From contig NZ_CAXUNP010000001.1 of NCBI RefSeq assembly GCF_964252635.1, forward strand, positions 146,815-210,814: DNA of 64,000 bases, in the 5' to 3' direction. The stretch comes from Jatrophihabitans sp964252635 (GTDB taxonomy: Bacteria > Actinomycetota > Actinomycetes > Mycobacteriales > Jatrophihabitantaceae). A program made the translations under genes and the position numbers. Shown in pieces: positions 1-8,822 of the stretch (position 1 is its first letter; each line of letters starts with the position of its first letter). The notes below the pieces were generated by a model. That model did not search any database and had not been told where the DNA came from. It saw only the letters and a program-made list of their open reading frames with translations.

Positions 1-1096
1 TGAACTGGTCGATGTTGGTCTTGTCGAACACCGTGGGCGGGCCGAGCACGACCGAGAGTCCGCCGTCGGCCGACGAGATCGTGTACGTCTTGTTCAGCGA
101 TCCCGCGGTGAAGGTGGTGCCGTTGGCCAACGACTTGCCCGACGCGAGCCACGCCGCCGCGTACCCGGCGAGGTAGCCGAGGTTGGACGGGTTCCACAGC
201 TCGAAGGACGTCACGGTGCCGTCCTTGATGTACTTGCGCATCTGCGACGGCAGGCCCAGCCCGGTCAGCGTCACCTTCTTGGCCACGCTCGGGTGCGTCG
301 ACAGGTACTGCGCGGCGGTCGAGATGCCGACCGTGGTGGGCGAGATGATGCCCTTGAGGTTCGGGTACGCGGAGAGCAGACCCTGGAGCACGGTCAGTGA
401 CGTCGCCGGGTCGTCGTTGCCGTAGACGGTCGACACCAGCTTCATGTTCGGGTACTTCGTCAGCTGCGTCTTCATGTACTTGATCCAGGCGTTCTGGTTG
501 GTCGCGCTTGCCGCGGCCGACAGGATCGCGATCTGGCCGCTGCTGCCGATCTGCTTGGCCAGCAGGTCGACCTCGGACGTGCCGATGGTCTTGGTGTCGG
601 CCTGGTTGATGAACAGGTGACTGGGGCTCGTGCCGCAGCTGATGTCCGAGTCGAAGGCGACGATCTTGATGCCTGCCTTCGCCGCCCGGTTGAGCGACGG
701 GCACAGCGCCGACGGGTCGTTGGCGGCGATGACGATGGCGTCGGCCTTGGCCTGGATCGCGGCCTGGATGGACGGCAGCTGCGCAGCCGCGGTGTCGGCC
801 GTGCCGCTGCTCACCGTGACCGAGCCGCCCAGCTCGGACAGCGCCTTCTGCCCGCCCTTGTCGGCCAGCACCTCGTAGGGGTTCTGGGTGTCCTTGGGGA
901 TGAAATAGACCTTCAGGCCGCTCTTCGGCTTGGTGGCCGCACCGGCGGAGCTGCCCCCGCTGGCGTTGCCGCCGGATGCGCCGCCACTGCTCCCGCTCTT
1001 CGTGCTGGTCGAGCCGCAGGCGGCCAGGGCGCCCCCGGCGAGCACGGCGCACAACGCCGCGGTCGCCGCGCGGCGCGCGATCCCGGTTCCGTTCAT
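1..1096 (-). CDS. rhaS: Rhamnose ABC transporter substrate-binding lipoprotein, 3' end just cut off
   Basis: Extracytoplasmic sugar-binding lipoprotein feeding the permeases encoded just upstream. The start is an ATG preceded by a GAGGGG ribosome site. The first 26 residues are a lipoprotein signal ending in LAAC, with the lipidated Cys at 27, followed by a Ser/Gly/Ala linker to about residue 58. The mature part has the periplasmic-binding fold of the RhaS family: KDTQNPYE, AANDPSALC, ISPTTVGI, and a C-terminal GPPTVFDKTNIDQF that matches the usual RhaS ending. 365 residues are visible, so probably only a few residues and the stop are missing. It is last in the four-gene transporter operon. 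Rhamnose specificity is inferred from similarity and from the lutABC neighbours; another deoxy-sugar is possible. Confidence 0.88.
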   Translation of the reverse strand, partial: MNGTGIARRAATAALCAVLAGGALAACGSTSTKSGSSGGASGGNASGGSSAGAATKPKSGLKVYFIPKDTQNPYEVLADKGGQKALSELGGSVTVSSGTADTAAAQLPSIQAAIQAKADAIVIAANDPSALCPSLNRAAKAGIKIVAFDSDISCGTSPSHLFINQADTKTIGTSEVDLLAKQIGSSGQIAILSAAASATNQNAWIKYMKTQLTKYPNMKLVSTVYGNDDPATSLTVLQGLLSAYPNLKGIISPTTVGISTAAQYLSTHPSVAKKVTLTGLGLPSQMRKYIKDGTVTSFELWNPSNLGYLAGYAAAWLASGKSLANGTTFTAGSLNKTYTISSADGGLSVVLGPPTVFDKTNIDQF

Positions 1097-1168
1097 CTTG
1101 TTGCCCCTCTTCGTCGAGTCGTCATCGGTGGTGGTGGGTGGATGGAACGCGTCGTGCGGTGCCGGCGG

Positions 1169-2233
1169 TCAGGCGAGCCGGGTCGGGCGGCGGAACCGGT
1201 CCCGTAGGCGGCGTACCGCTTCCGGCCCGTTGGGAACGATCACGCTGATGAGCAGCAGGACACCGGTGACGATGTTCTGCTTGTCCGCGGAGACGTTGAT
1301 CTGGGTCAGCGCCATCTGCAGGCTGCCGACGATGGCCACGGAGAGCACGACGCCGACGATCGTGCCGCGGCCACCGAAGATCGACACGCCGCCGAAGAGC
1401 ACGATGGCGACGACGTTGAGTTCGAGCCCGGTGCCGGCGCTGTAGCTCACCGAGGCGTTCTGCATCGTGAGCAGGATCCCGGCGAAGGCGCTGAGCACCC
1501 CGCTGAGCACGAACAGCCAGAGCTTGATGCGGTTGACACGGATGCCCGCGAACTCGGCCGCCTCGGGCTGGAGCCCGATGGCCACCATCGAGCGGCCCAG
1601 CGTCGTGAAGTGCAGGACGATCCCGAAGATCACGGCCAGCACGACGAAGATCACCATCGACCAGGAGAACTGGGAGCCGGGGATCGAGTTGGCGCCGATG
1701 TTGGTCAGCCAGCTCGGGAACTCGCGGTCGCCGATACCGGGGATGGTGTCCGAACCCAGCAGCACCTCGGCCAGACCGCGGAACAACGTCAACGTGCCGA
1801 TGGTGACGGCGATGGACGGCAGCCCGACCTTGGCCACGAGGATCCCGTTGAGCGCGCCCCCGACCACGCCCACCAGCAGCGCCACGAGGAAGCAGGGCCA
1901 GATGCCCCATCCGTGGTGCCAGAGGTAGCCGACAGTCGCACCCGACAGCCCCAGCATGGACGCGACCGACAGGTCGATCTCACCGGTCATGACCACGAAG
2001 GTCATCGGCAGCGCCATGATCGCGATGTAGCCGGTGTTGATGCCCAGGAAGAAGATGGTGCTGGGGTTGGTGAACGTCGGCGACCTGACGCTGCCGAAGA
2101 TCAGCACGCCGATGAGGACGACGACCAGGCCGGACTCCCAGCGCGCGGCCGACCGCCAGCGGGCCCGGGGGGCCTCGGCGGGTGGCTCGGTCGCCGCGCT
2201 ACCTGGCTTGCGGAGGATGACGTCAGAGCTCAC
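1169..2233 (-). CDS. rhaQ: Rhamnose-type ABC transporter permease
   Basis: 354-residue inner-membrane permease of the ribose/rhamnose (BPD_transp_2) family. It has about eight to ten hydrophobic segments and the hallmark TGEIDLSVASMLGLSG in the early helices, plus a FGGVSIFGGRGT-like loop near the C-terminus. I chose the GTG at 2233, which has a GAGGGAG ribosome site. This start overlaps the stop of the preceding permease by 11 bases, so the two are probably translationally coupled. An upstream in-frame extension to 2416 would run through the other permease gene and is Ser/Pro/Arg-rich, so I rejected it. The N-terminal 35 residues are a hydrophilic cytoplasmic tail. It pairs with the next permease to form a heterodimeric channel. 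Confidence 0.88.
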   Translation of the reverse strand: MSSDVILRKPGSAATEPPAEAPRARWRSAARWESGLVVVLIGVLIFGSVRSPTFTNPSTIFFLGINTGYIAIMALPMTFVVMTGEIDLSVASMLGLSGATVGYLWHHGWGIWPCFLVALLVGVVGGALNGILVAKVGLPSIAVTIGTLTLFRGLAEVLLGSDTIPGIGDREFPSWLTNIGANSIPGSQFSWSMVIFVVLAVIFGIVLHFTTLGRSMVAIGLQPEAAEFAGIRVNRIKLWLFVLSGVLSAFAGILLTMQNASVSYSAGTGLELNVVAIVLFGGVSIFGGRGTIVGVVLSVAIVGSLQMALTQINVSADKQNIVTGVLLLISVIVPNGPEAVRRLRDRFRRPTRLA

Positions 2234-3275
2234 GGTGCGCTCCCTCGGCCGACTGCAGCTGCTTGGTGACCCGTACCGACAGCCAGCGGTCGAAGGCGAT
2301 GGCCACGAGCAGCAGGGCGCCGGCGATGGCCTGGTTCCAGAAGGCGGAGATCCGCCCGGCCACCAGGGCCTGGTTGATGGTGTTGAGGAGCACGGCGCCG
2401 AGCGCAGCGCCGACAACGGTGCCGCTGCCGCCGAAGATGGCCACCCCGCCGACCACGACCGCGGCCACGACGCTGAGCTCGTACCCCAGCCCGCCGCTGT
2501 TGTCGATCTGGGTGTGCAGGGCGAGGAACAGGGCTCCCGCCAGGCCGGCGAGCGCGCCGCTGATGAGGAACGCGGTAAACACCCGCCGTTCGATCGGCAC
2601 GCCGGCCAGGGCCGCGGCGTCCGGGTTCGAGCCGATGGCGTAGAGGTCGCGGCTGGCCCGGAACGAGCGCATCGCGTAGCCGGCGATGGCCACGACGACG
2701 GCGACGATGATCGCGAGCCACGGGATGCCGAGCAGGTTCTTGTACCCCACCGCGGTGAAGCTGGTCGGGATCGACGTGGGGTCGATGCGGTCGCCGCTGA
2801 CGATCACACCGTCGATACCCCGGATGACGTAGAGCATCCCCAGGGTGACGACCAGGCTGGGGACGCGCAACGCGGTGACGACGAGGCCGTTGACCGCCCC
2901 GCACACCACCCCGACCCCGATGCCGATGACGAACCCGGACCAGGTCGGGATGTGGTGGTACTTGAACAGGTCGCCGACGATGTAGGCCGACAGCCCCAGT
3001 ACCGAGCCGACCGACAGGTCCACGTTGCGGGTGACGATCACCAGCGTCTCGCCGACCCCGAGCAGGGCGATCAGGGCCGCGCCGGTGAGCAGCTGCTGCA
3101 GCGACGACGCGTCGAGGAAGTGGTGGTTGTTGACGGCGGTGACGAGCACGACCAGGACGATGAGCAGGGCGATGCCGGCCTCGCGGGCCCGGAGCAACCG
3201 AAGCATCAGGCCGTTGTCGCCCCTGCCACCGCTGCCACCGCTCGTGCTGAGGGTGGGCGCCGTCGCCGTGCTCAC
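2223..3275 (-). CDS. rhaP: Rhamnose-type ABC transporter permease
   Basis: 350-residue permease, homologous to the following one (TRNVDLSVGSVLGLSA, GGVAIFGGSGTVVG). The GTG start at 3275 overlaps the TGA of the ATPase gene in a GTGA arrangement, which marks an operon with coupled translation. The N-terminus has a short Gly/Ser-rich tail, then the first helix at about residues 30-50. It is the second component of the membrane channel driven by the ATPase. The assignment as P versus Q is by order only. Confidence 0.87.
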   Translation of the reverse strand: MSTATAPTLSTSGGSGGRGDNGLMLRLLRAREAGIALLIVLVVLVTAVNNHHFLDASSLQQLLTGAALIALLGVGETLVIVTRNVDLSVGSVLGLSAYIVGDLFKYHHIPTWSGFVIGIGVGVVCGAVNGLVVTALRVPSLVVTLGMLYVIRGIDGVIVSGDRIDPTSIPTSFTAVGYKNLLGIPWLAIIVAVVVAIAGYAMRSFRASRDLYAIGSNPDAAALAGVPIERRVFTAFLISGALAGLAGALFLALHTQIDNSGGLGYELSVVAAVVVGGVAIFGGSGTVVGAALGAVLLNTINQALVAGRISAFWNQAIAGALLLVAIAFDRWLSVRVTKQLQSAEGAHREL

Positions 3276-4783
3276 GACACGAGCTCCGGGCTCTGGCCGG
3301 TGGCGGCGCGCATGATCGAGTTCTCGTCGGCCTCGGCCCGCGTGAGGTCGGCGGTGAGTCGCCCCTCCCGCAGAACCAGGACACGGTCGGCCATACCCAG
3401 GACCTCCGGCAGTTCGGACGAGATCATCAGCACGGCCATCCCGTCGGCGACCAGGCCGTCGAGGATCCGGTGGACCTCGGCCTTGGTGCCGACGTCGATG
3501 CCCCGCGTGGGTTCGTCGATGATCAACAATTTGGGTTCGCGGGCGAGCCACTTGCCCAGGACGACCTTCTGCTGGTTGCCGCCGGACAGCGTCGACACCG
3601 CGTCGCGCATCCGGCCGTACTTCAGCTGCAGCCGCGGGGCCCAGGCCCGGGCCAGCGAGCGCTCGCTGCCCCGCAGGATCAGGCCCAGCCGGCTCAGGCG
3701 GGCCAACGACCCGAGCGCCATGTTCTGGTCGATGCCCAGGTCCATGACGAGGCCCTGCTGGCGCCGGTCCTCGGGGACCAGAGCCATGCCGGCCGCCATC
3801 GCGGCGCGGGCGTTGCCGTTGGGCAATTCGCGCCCGGCGAGCCGCACCGTGCCGGACGTCCGCTTGTCGATGCCGAAGACGGCGCGGGCGACCTCGGAGC
3901 GCCCGGCGCCGACGAGCCCGGCCAGCGCGACGATCTCGCCCGCCCGCACCTCGAAGCTGACGTCGTGGAAGACGCCGGCGCGGTGCAGGTCGCGCACCTC
4001 GAGGACGACCTCGCCCGGCGCGGTGTCGGTCTTGGGGAACAACGCGTCGAGGTCGCGACCCACCATCGAACGGATGATGTCGTCGACCGTGACCTCGTCG
4101 ATGCCCGCGCTGCGGACGAAGCGGCCGTCACGCATGATCGTCACCCGCTGGCAGCAGGCGAAGACCTCTTCGAGCCGGTGGGAGATGAACAGCACCGCCG
4201 CACCGCGGGCGCGCAACGTCTCGATGACCTGGAACAGCCGCACGACCTCGACCGTGGTCAGCGCCGCGGTGGGTTCGTCCATCACCAGCACCTGGGCGTC
4301 GAAGGACAGCGCCTTGGCGATCTCGACGATCTGCTGGTCGGCCACCGACAGGCCACGCGCAGGTCGGGCGGGATCGAGGGCGACACCGAGCTCGGTGAAG
4401 ATGTCGGCCGCCGCGCGCTGCATGGCCCGTCGGTCGATACGACGCCCACCGCCCCGTGGCTGGCGGCCCATGAAGATGTTCTCGGCGACCGTGAGGTCGG
4501 GGAACAGCGAGGGCTCCTGGTAGATGATTGCGACGCCGGCGGCCTGCGCGTCCGACGGCCCGGTGAAGGCGACCTCGCGGCCGTCGAGGCTCAGCGTCCC
4601 TGAGTCGGGGCGGTGGACACCGCCCAGGATCTTCACCAGCGTCGACTTGCCCGCACCGTTCTCGCCGACCAGGGCGTGCGCCTCACCGCCCAGCAGCGTG
4701 ATCGACCCGTCGCCGAGCGCGGTCACCGCACCGAAGCTCTTGGTCGCCCGGTCCAGGACGAGCCGGGGCGTGCTGTCCGCCAT
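3272..4783 (-). CDS. rhaT: Sugar ABC transporter ATPase with two nucleotide-binding domains
   Basis: 503-residue cytoplasmic ATPase of the RbsA/XylG/RhaT type. The first domain has Walker A GENGAGKST (40-48), the signature LSVADQQ and Walker B VLVMDEPTAAL. The second domain has a degenerate P-loop GLVGAGRSE, then LSGGNQQK and LLIIDEPTRGID, the normal arrangement for this family. The ATG at 4783 has a GGAG ribosome site six bases upstream. It is the first gene of the minus-strand transporter operon. A perfect ATGAAA-NN-TTTCAT palindrome lies 27 bases before the start, a likely site for the divergent LacI regulator. Confidence 0.92.
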   Translation of the reverse strand: MADSTPRLVLDRATKSFGAVTALGDGSITLLGGEAHALVGENGAGKSTLVKILGGVHRPDSGTLSLDGREVAFTGPSDAQAAGVAIIYQEPSLFPDLTVAENIFMGRQPRGGGRRIDRRAMQRAAADIFTELGVALDPARPARGLSVADQQIVEIAKALSFDAQVLVMDEPTAALTTVEVVRLFQVIETLRARGAAVLFISHRLEEVFACCQRVTIMRDGRFVRSAGIDEVTVDDIIRSMVGRDLDALFPKTDTAPGEVVLEVRDLHRAGVFHDVSFEVRAGEIVALAGLVGAGRSEVARAVFGIDKRTSGTVRLAGRELPNGNARAAMAAGMALVPEDRRQQGLVMDLGIDQNMALGSLARLSRLGLILRGSERSLARAWAPRLQLKYGRMRDAVSTLSGGNQQKVVLGKWLAREPKLLIIDEPTRGIDVGTKAEVHRILDGLVADGMAVLMISSELPEVLGMADRVLVLREGRLTADLTRAEADENSIMRAATGQSPELVS

Positions 4784-4809
4784 GGCGAGCTCCGTTCTGA
4801 CCGTTGGGA

Positions 4810-4823
4810 ATGAAACCTTTCAT
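4810..4823. promoter_or_regulatory. Candidate LacI-family operator before the sugar transporter operon
   Basis: Perfect inverted repeat ATGAAACCTTTCAT, 27 bases upstream of the ATPase start, in the 243-base divergent gap between transporter and regulator. AT-rich GAAA/TTTC half sites stand out in this GC-rich DNA and are typical of LacI-family operators. The regulator encoded at 5027 is the natural candidate to bind it. Confidence 0.55.
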
Positions 4824-4969
4824 TTCTGTGGTCGAGAACGTAATCTGCCTCACGCGGGTCGTCAAGGGTCTGTTTCCGCGTCGTTACCGCGACGTTGCAC
4901 CGCCCGGCGTCGGTCTCAACCCTGCGCCGTAGTGTTACGTCCTCGCTGTGCGAGACGGTTCTGGCTATA

Positions 4970-4990
4970 TTTCGACGAAACGTTTTAATC
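4970..4990. promoter_or_regulatory. Second candidate LacI-family operator, before the regulator-lut operon
   Basis: Contains the perfect palindrome TTTCGACGAAA (4970-4980), overlapping GAAACGTTTT (4977-4986), about 40 bases before the LacI-family start. The GAAACGTTT core resembles LacI-family half sites. It would permit autoregulation and control of lutABC. Which of the overlapping symmetries is used cannot be told from sequence. Confidence 0.45.
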
Positions 4991-5026
4991 GTGTGAGAGC
5001 CCGGTCCAGGGCGCGGGAGGGGCGCG

Positions 5027-6049
5027 ATGAGCGAGTCCGCCAGCGTCGTCGACGTCGCCGAACGCGCGGGAGTCTCGCTGGGCACGGTGTCCAACGTCCT
5101 CAACCGCCCCGATCGGGTCGCCCCCGCCACCCGGGACCGGGTGATGACGGCGATCCGCGAGCTCGGCTTCGTGCGCAACGAGGCAGCCCGCCAGCTGCGA
5201 GCCGGCCGCAGCCGCACCATCGGTCTCGTGGTCCTCGACGTGGCCAACCCGTTCTTCACCGACCTCGCCCGCGGGGTCGAGACCACCGCCGGCCGCAGCG
5301 GGCTCTCGGTCGTGCTGTGCAACAGCAACGACGACCCCGACCGTGAGGGGCACTACCTGAGCCTGCTCCAGGAGCAACGCGCCTTCGGCATCCTCATCAC
5401 CCCGGTGGCCCAGAGCCAGCCGATGATCGAGGCGGTGCGCCGCCGAGGGACACCGGTGGTGCTCGTCGACCGCGGCTCGAACCGGCGGCAGTGCTCGGTG
5501 TCGGTCAACGACAAGGTCGGCGGCGAGCTCGCCGCGGCCCACCTGGTGGCGCAGGGTCACCGACGCCTGGCCTTCGTGGGCGGCCCGCTGTCGCTCAACC
5601 AGGTGCAGGAGAGGCTGACCGGGTCCCGTGACGCGCTGCGTGCCGCCGGGTTGCCGGACGACGCGATCGTGGTCCTCGAGACGCCGCGGCTCGACGTCGC
5701 CTCCGGTCGCGCCACGGGCGCGCAGCTGGCCGCGATGCCGGCGCGGGACCGGCCCACGGCCGTGCTCTGCGCGAACGACCTGCTGGCCCTGGGCCTGCTG
5801 CAGGACTGCACGCAGCGCCGGTGGTCGGTGCCCGACGACCTCGCCATCGTCGGTTACGACGACATCGACTTCGCCTCGGCCGCCGCGGTGCCGCTGACCT
5901 CGGTGCGCCAGCCACGCGCGCAACTCGGGCAGGCGGCGATGGAGCTGCTGCTCGAGGAAGCCAACGATCCCGCGCACCACCGTCATCGTCAGGTCGTCTT
6001 CGAGCCGGAACTCGTGGTGCGGGATTCGACGTCGGCGAGCGCGGCATGA
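5027..6049 (+). CDS. LacI-family transcriptional regulator (probable sugar repressor)
   Basis: 340-residue DNA-binding repressor. The N-terminal helix-turn-helix is at about residues 6-55 (VVDVAERAGVSLGTVSNVLN, then a hinge region), followed by a periplasmic-binding-like effector domain (IGLVVLDVANPFFTDLARG; VLCANDLLALGLL; IVGYDDIDFA). The ATG has a GGAGGGG ribosome site. It is divergent from the rhamnose importer, and its last codon overlaps lutA (ATGA). By position it probably represses both operons and responds to a rhamnose-pathway metabolite, as RhaR of the LacI type does in other actinobacteria. The effector is inferred. Confidence 0.9.
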   Translation: MSESASVVDVAERAGVSLGTVSNVLNRPDRVAPATRDRVMTAIRELGFVRNEAARQLRAGRSRTIGLVVLDVANPFFTDLARGVETTAGRSGLSVVLCNSNDDPDREGHYLSLLQEQRAFGILITPVAQSQPMIEAVRRRGTPVVLVDRGSNRRQCSVSVNDKVGGELAAAHLVAQGHRRLAFVGGPLSLNQVQERLTGSRDALRAAGLPDDAIVVLETPRLDVASGRATGAQLAAMPARDRPTAVLCANDLLALGLLQDCTQRRWSVPDDLAIVGYDDIDFASAAAVPLTSVRQPRAQLGQAAMELLLEEANDPAHHRHRQVVFEPELVVRDSTSASAA

Positions 6050-6786
6050 AGGTCGCATTGTTCGCCACCTGCCTCGTCGACGCGCTGTTCCCCGACGTCG
6101 CCAAGGCCACCGTCACCGTCCTGCGCCGGCTCGGTCACGACCCCGAGTTCCCGCTGCAGCAGAGCTGCTGCGGCCAGATGCACGTCAACACCGGGTACCC
6201 GCGCGAGGCCCTGCCGCTGGTGCGCGACCACGTCGACACGTTCGAGCCGTTCGACGCCGTCGTGGCGCCTAGCGGCTCGTGCGTCGGCTCGATCCGCCAT
6301 CAGCACGCCGAGCTCGCCGAGCAGGCCGGCGACCACGCCCTGGCCGAGCGGGCCCGAGCCGTCGCCGCCAGGACCTACGAGCTCTCGGAGTTCCTGGTCG
6401 ACGTGCTCGGCGTGGTCGACGTCGGTGCGTACTTCCCGCACCGTGTCACCTACCACCCGACGTGCCACTCGTTGCGGTTGCTGCGGGTGGGCGAACGCCC
6501 CTACCGGCTGCTGCGTGCGGTGCGCGGCATCGATCTGGTCGAGCTGCCGCGGGCCGAGGAGTGCTGCGGCTTCGGCGGTACGTTCGCGGTGAAGAACGGG
6601 GAGGTGTCCACGGCGATGCTGGCCGACAAGATGCGCGCCGTCGGCGACACCGGCGCGAGCGTGTGCACGGCCGGCGACGCCTCGTGCCTGATGCACATCG
6701 GCGGCGGGCTGGCCCGGTTGCGGACCGGCACACGCACCGTCCACCTGGCCGAGATCCTGGCCGGCACGATGGACTCCCCCGCATGA
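6046..6786 (+). CDS. lutA: Lactate utilization protein A (iron-sulfur protein)
   Basis: 246-residue subunit of the LutABC complex, which oxidises L-lactate to pyruvate. It carries two CCG (cysteine-rich, heterodisulfide-reductase-like) domains: SCCGQM at about 40-45 and ECCGFGGTFAVKN at about 180. The start ATG overlaps the regulator stop in ATGA, so translation is coupled. L-Lactate is the end product of the lactaldehyde branch of rhamnose breakdown, which fits placement next to a rhamnose importer. Confidence 0.92.
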   Translation: MKVALFATCLVDALFPDVAKATVTVLRRLGHDPEFPLQQSCCGQMHVNTGYPREALPLVRDHVDTFEPFDAVVAPSGSCVGSIRHQHAELAEQAGDHALAERARAVAARTYELSEFLVDVLGVVDVGAYFPHRVTYHPTCHSLRLLRVGERPYRLLRAVRGIDLVELPRAEECCGFGGTFAVKNGEVSTAMLADKMRAVGDTGASVCTAGDASCLMHIGGGLARLRTGTRTVHLAEILAGTMDSPA

Positions 6787-8204
6787 CCTTCCTCGGCATG
6801 CCCGCGGGCTCGGGGCAGCTGACCGGCGACCGGTCCTTCCCCGCCGCCGCGCACGACGCGCTCGCCGACACCCAGCTGCGGCACAACCTGGCCAACGCCA
6901 CGTCCACCATCCGCACCAAGCGCGCCGGCGTGGTGGCCGAGGTGCCGGACTGGGCCGAGCTGCGCGCTGCGGGTGCGGCGATCAAGGACGACGTGCTCGC
7001 CCACCTCGACACCCACCTCGTCCGTCTCGAGCAGCAGGTCACCGCGCGCGGCGGCACCGTGCACTGGGCCCGCGACGCCGACGAGGCGAACCACATCGTC
7101 ACCGAACTCGTCCGCGCCACCGGGGAGCGGGAAGTCGTCAAGGTCAAGTCGATGGCCACCCAGGAGATCGGCCTGAACGAGGCCCTCGACGCCGCCGGGA
7201 TCACCGCCACCGAGACCGACCTCGCCGAGCTCATCGTGCAGCTCGGCAACGACCGGCCCAGCCACATCCTGGTACCCGCCATCCACCGCAACCGCAGCGA
7301 GATCCGCGGGATCTTCGCCCGGGAGATGCCCGACGTAGACCCCGACCTGACCGACGAGCCCCGGGTGCTCGCCGAGGCCGCGCGGCGTCACCTGCGGCGC
7401 AAGTTCCTGAGCGCCCGGGTCGCGATCAGCGGGGCCAACTTCGCGGTCGCCGAGACGGGCACGCTCGCCGTCGTCGAGTCCGAGGGCAACGGCCGGATGT
7501 GCCTGACCCTGCCGCGCACGCTGATCACCGTCATGGGCATCGAGAAGCTGGTGCCCACCTGGCGCGACCTCGAGGTCTTCCTGCAGCTGCTGCCGCGCAG
7601 CAGCACCGGCGAACGGATGAACCCGTACACGTCGATGTGGACGGGTGCGACTGAGGGTCAAGACTTCCACCTCGTCCTGCTCGACAACGGGCGCACAGCC
7701 ACGCTGGCCGACCCGCATGGCCGCGACGCGCTGCGCTGCATCCGCTGCTCGGCTTGCCTCAACGTCTGCCCGGTGTACGAGCGGGCCGGCGGGCACGCCT
7801 ACGGGTCGACCTACCCCGGGCCGATCGGCGCGGTGCTCTCGCCGCAGATGACCGGCGTGACCGAAAACCAGTCGTTGCCGTTCGCGTCGTCGCTGTGCGG
7901 CGCCTGCTACGACGTCTGCCCGGTGGCCATCGACATCCCCTCGATGCTGGTGCACCTGCGTTCGCGGGTGACCGACGAGAAGGGCGCGACGCCCGAACGC
8001 GCGGCGATGCGATCGCTGGCGTGGGTGATGCGCTCGACGTGGCGCTGGACCCGTGCGGTGCGCGCGGCCCGGTTGTCCCGGCTGGTGCGCGGGCGGCGGG
8101 CGGTGCCGCCCCCGCTGTCGGCGTGGACCAGCTCGCGGGACATCCCCGAGCCGCCGCCGCAGAGCTTCCGCGACTGGTGGACCGACGGCCAGGGCCGCTC
8201 GTGA
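6783..8204 (+). CDS. lutB: Lactate utilization protein B (iron-sulfur, LUD domain)
   Basis: 473-residue cytoplasmic iron-sulfur subunit of LutABC. The N-terminal LUD domain covers about residues 70-300. Two [4Fe-4S] ferredoxin-like motifs follow: CIRCSACLNVC (Cys 319, 322, 325, 329) and CGACYDVC (Cys 372, 375, 379). Length and domain order match the family. The ATG overlaps the lutA stop (ATGA). The C-terminal 90 residues are Arg-rich and less conserved. Confidence 0.94.
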   Translation: MTFLGMPAGSGQLTGDRSFPAAAHDALADTQLRHNLANATSTIRTKRAGVVAEVPDWAELRAAGAAIKDDVLAHLDTHLVRLEQQVTARGGTVHWARDADEANHIVTELVRATGEREVVKVKSMATQEIGLNEALDAAGITATETDLAELIVQLGNDRPSHILVPAIHRNRSEIRGIFAREMPDVDPDLTDEPRVLAEAARRHLRRKFLSARVAISGANFAVAETGTLAVVESEGNGRMCLTLPRTLITVMGIEKLVPTWRDLEVFLQLLPRSSTGERMNPYTSMWTGATEGQDFHLVLLDNGRTATLADPHGRDALRCIRCSACLNVCPVYERAGGHAYGSTYPGPIGAVLSPQMTGVTENQSLPFASSLCGACYDVCPVAIDIPSMLVHLRSRVTDEKGATPERAAMRSLAWVMRSTWRWTRAVRAARLSRLVRGRRAVPPPLSAWTSSRDIPEPPPQSFRDWWTDGQGRS

Positions 8205-8788
8205 ACGCTCGCGACGAGGTACTCGGCCGGATCCGGACGGCACTCACCGACCGCCCCGCACCCGCACCCGTCGTCCGGGACTACCGCGGGGTCCGCGGCG
8301 CGGGTGACGTCGACCTGTTCGTCGAGCGCGTCGACGACTACCGGGCAACCGTGCACCGCGACGTGCCGACCGGCGACGTGCTGCGTGGCCGCGGCATCAC
8401 TCGCGTGGTCGTGCCCGACGGTTTCCCCGCCGAGCTGCTGCCCGCCGGCGTGGAGGTCGTCCGCGAGCCCGTCGACGTCGATGTCCTCGACGACGTGTCG
8501 GCCGTGCTGACGACCTGCCGCGTCGGTGTGGCCGAGACCGGCACGATCGTCCTCGACGCCGGGCCGGGCATGGGTCCGCGTGCGCTCACGCTGGTTCCCG
8601 ACTACCACCTGGTCGTGGTGCACGCCGACCAGATCGTCGCCGGCGTCCCGGACGCGATCGCCGAGCTGGACCCGACCCGGCCGCTGACCTGGATCAGCGG
8701 GCCGAGTGCCACCAGCGACATCGAGTTGAACCGGGTCGAGGGCGTGCACGGGCCACGGACCCTCGACGTCACCGTGCTGTCCGCCTAG
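8201..8788 (+). CDS. lutC: Lactate utilization protein C (LUD domain)
   Basis: 195-residue LUD-domain protein completing lutABC. It contains the conserved VAETGTIVLDAGPGMG loop and PRALTLVPDYH. The GTG start overlaps the lutB stop as GTGA, the third such coupling in a row. It has no cysteine cluster of its own and is thought to act with LutA and LutB in L-lactate oxidation. It ends the regulator-lut transcription unit. Confidence 0.92.
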   Translation: MNARDEVLGRIRTALTDRPAPAPVVRDYRGVRGAGDVDLFVERVDDYRATVHRDVPTGDVLRGRGITRVVVPDGFPAELLPAGVEVVREPVDVDVLDDVSAVLTTCRVGVAETGTIVLDAGPGMGPRALTLVPDYHLVVVHADQIVAGVPDAIAELDPTRPLTWISGPSATSDIELNRVEGVHGPRTLDVTVLSA

Positions 8789-8822
8789 ACCGCGCAAGCT
8801 GGGCGCGGCAGGCTGTACGGGC

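Noticed and set aside
2034..4523. 829-codon plus-strand ORF opposite the sugar importer genes
   Set aside because: Composition is Arg/Asp/Gln-rich and typical of antisense frames in GC-rich DNA; the opposite strand holds clear ABC transporter genes.
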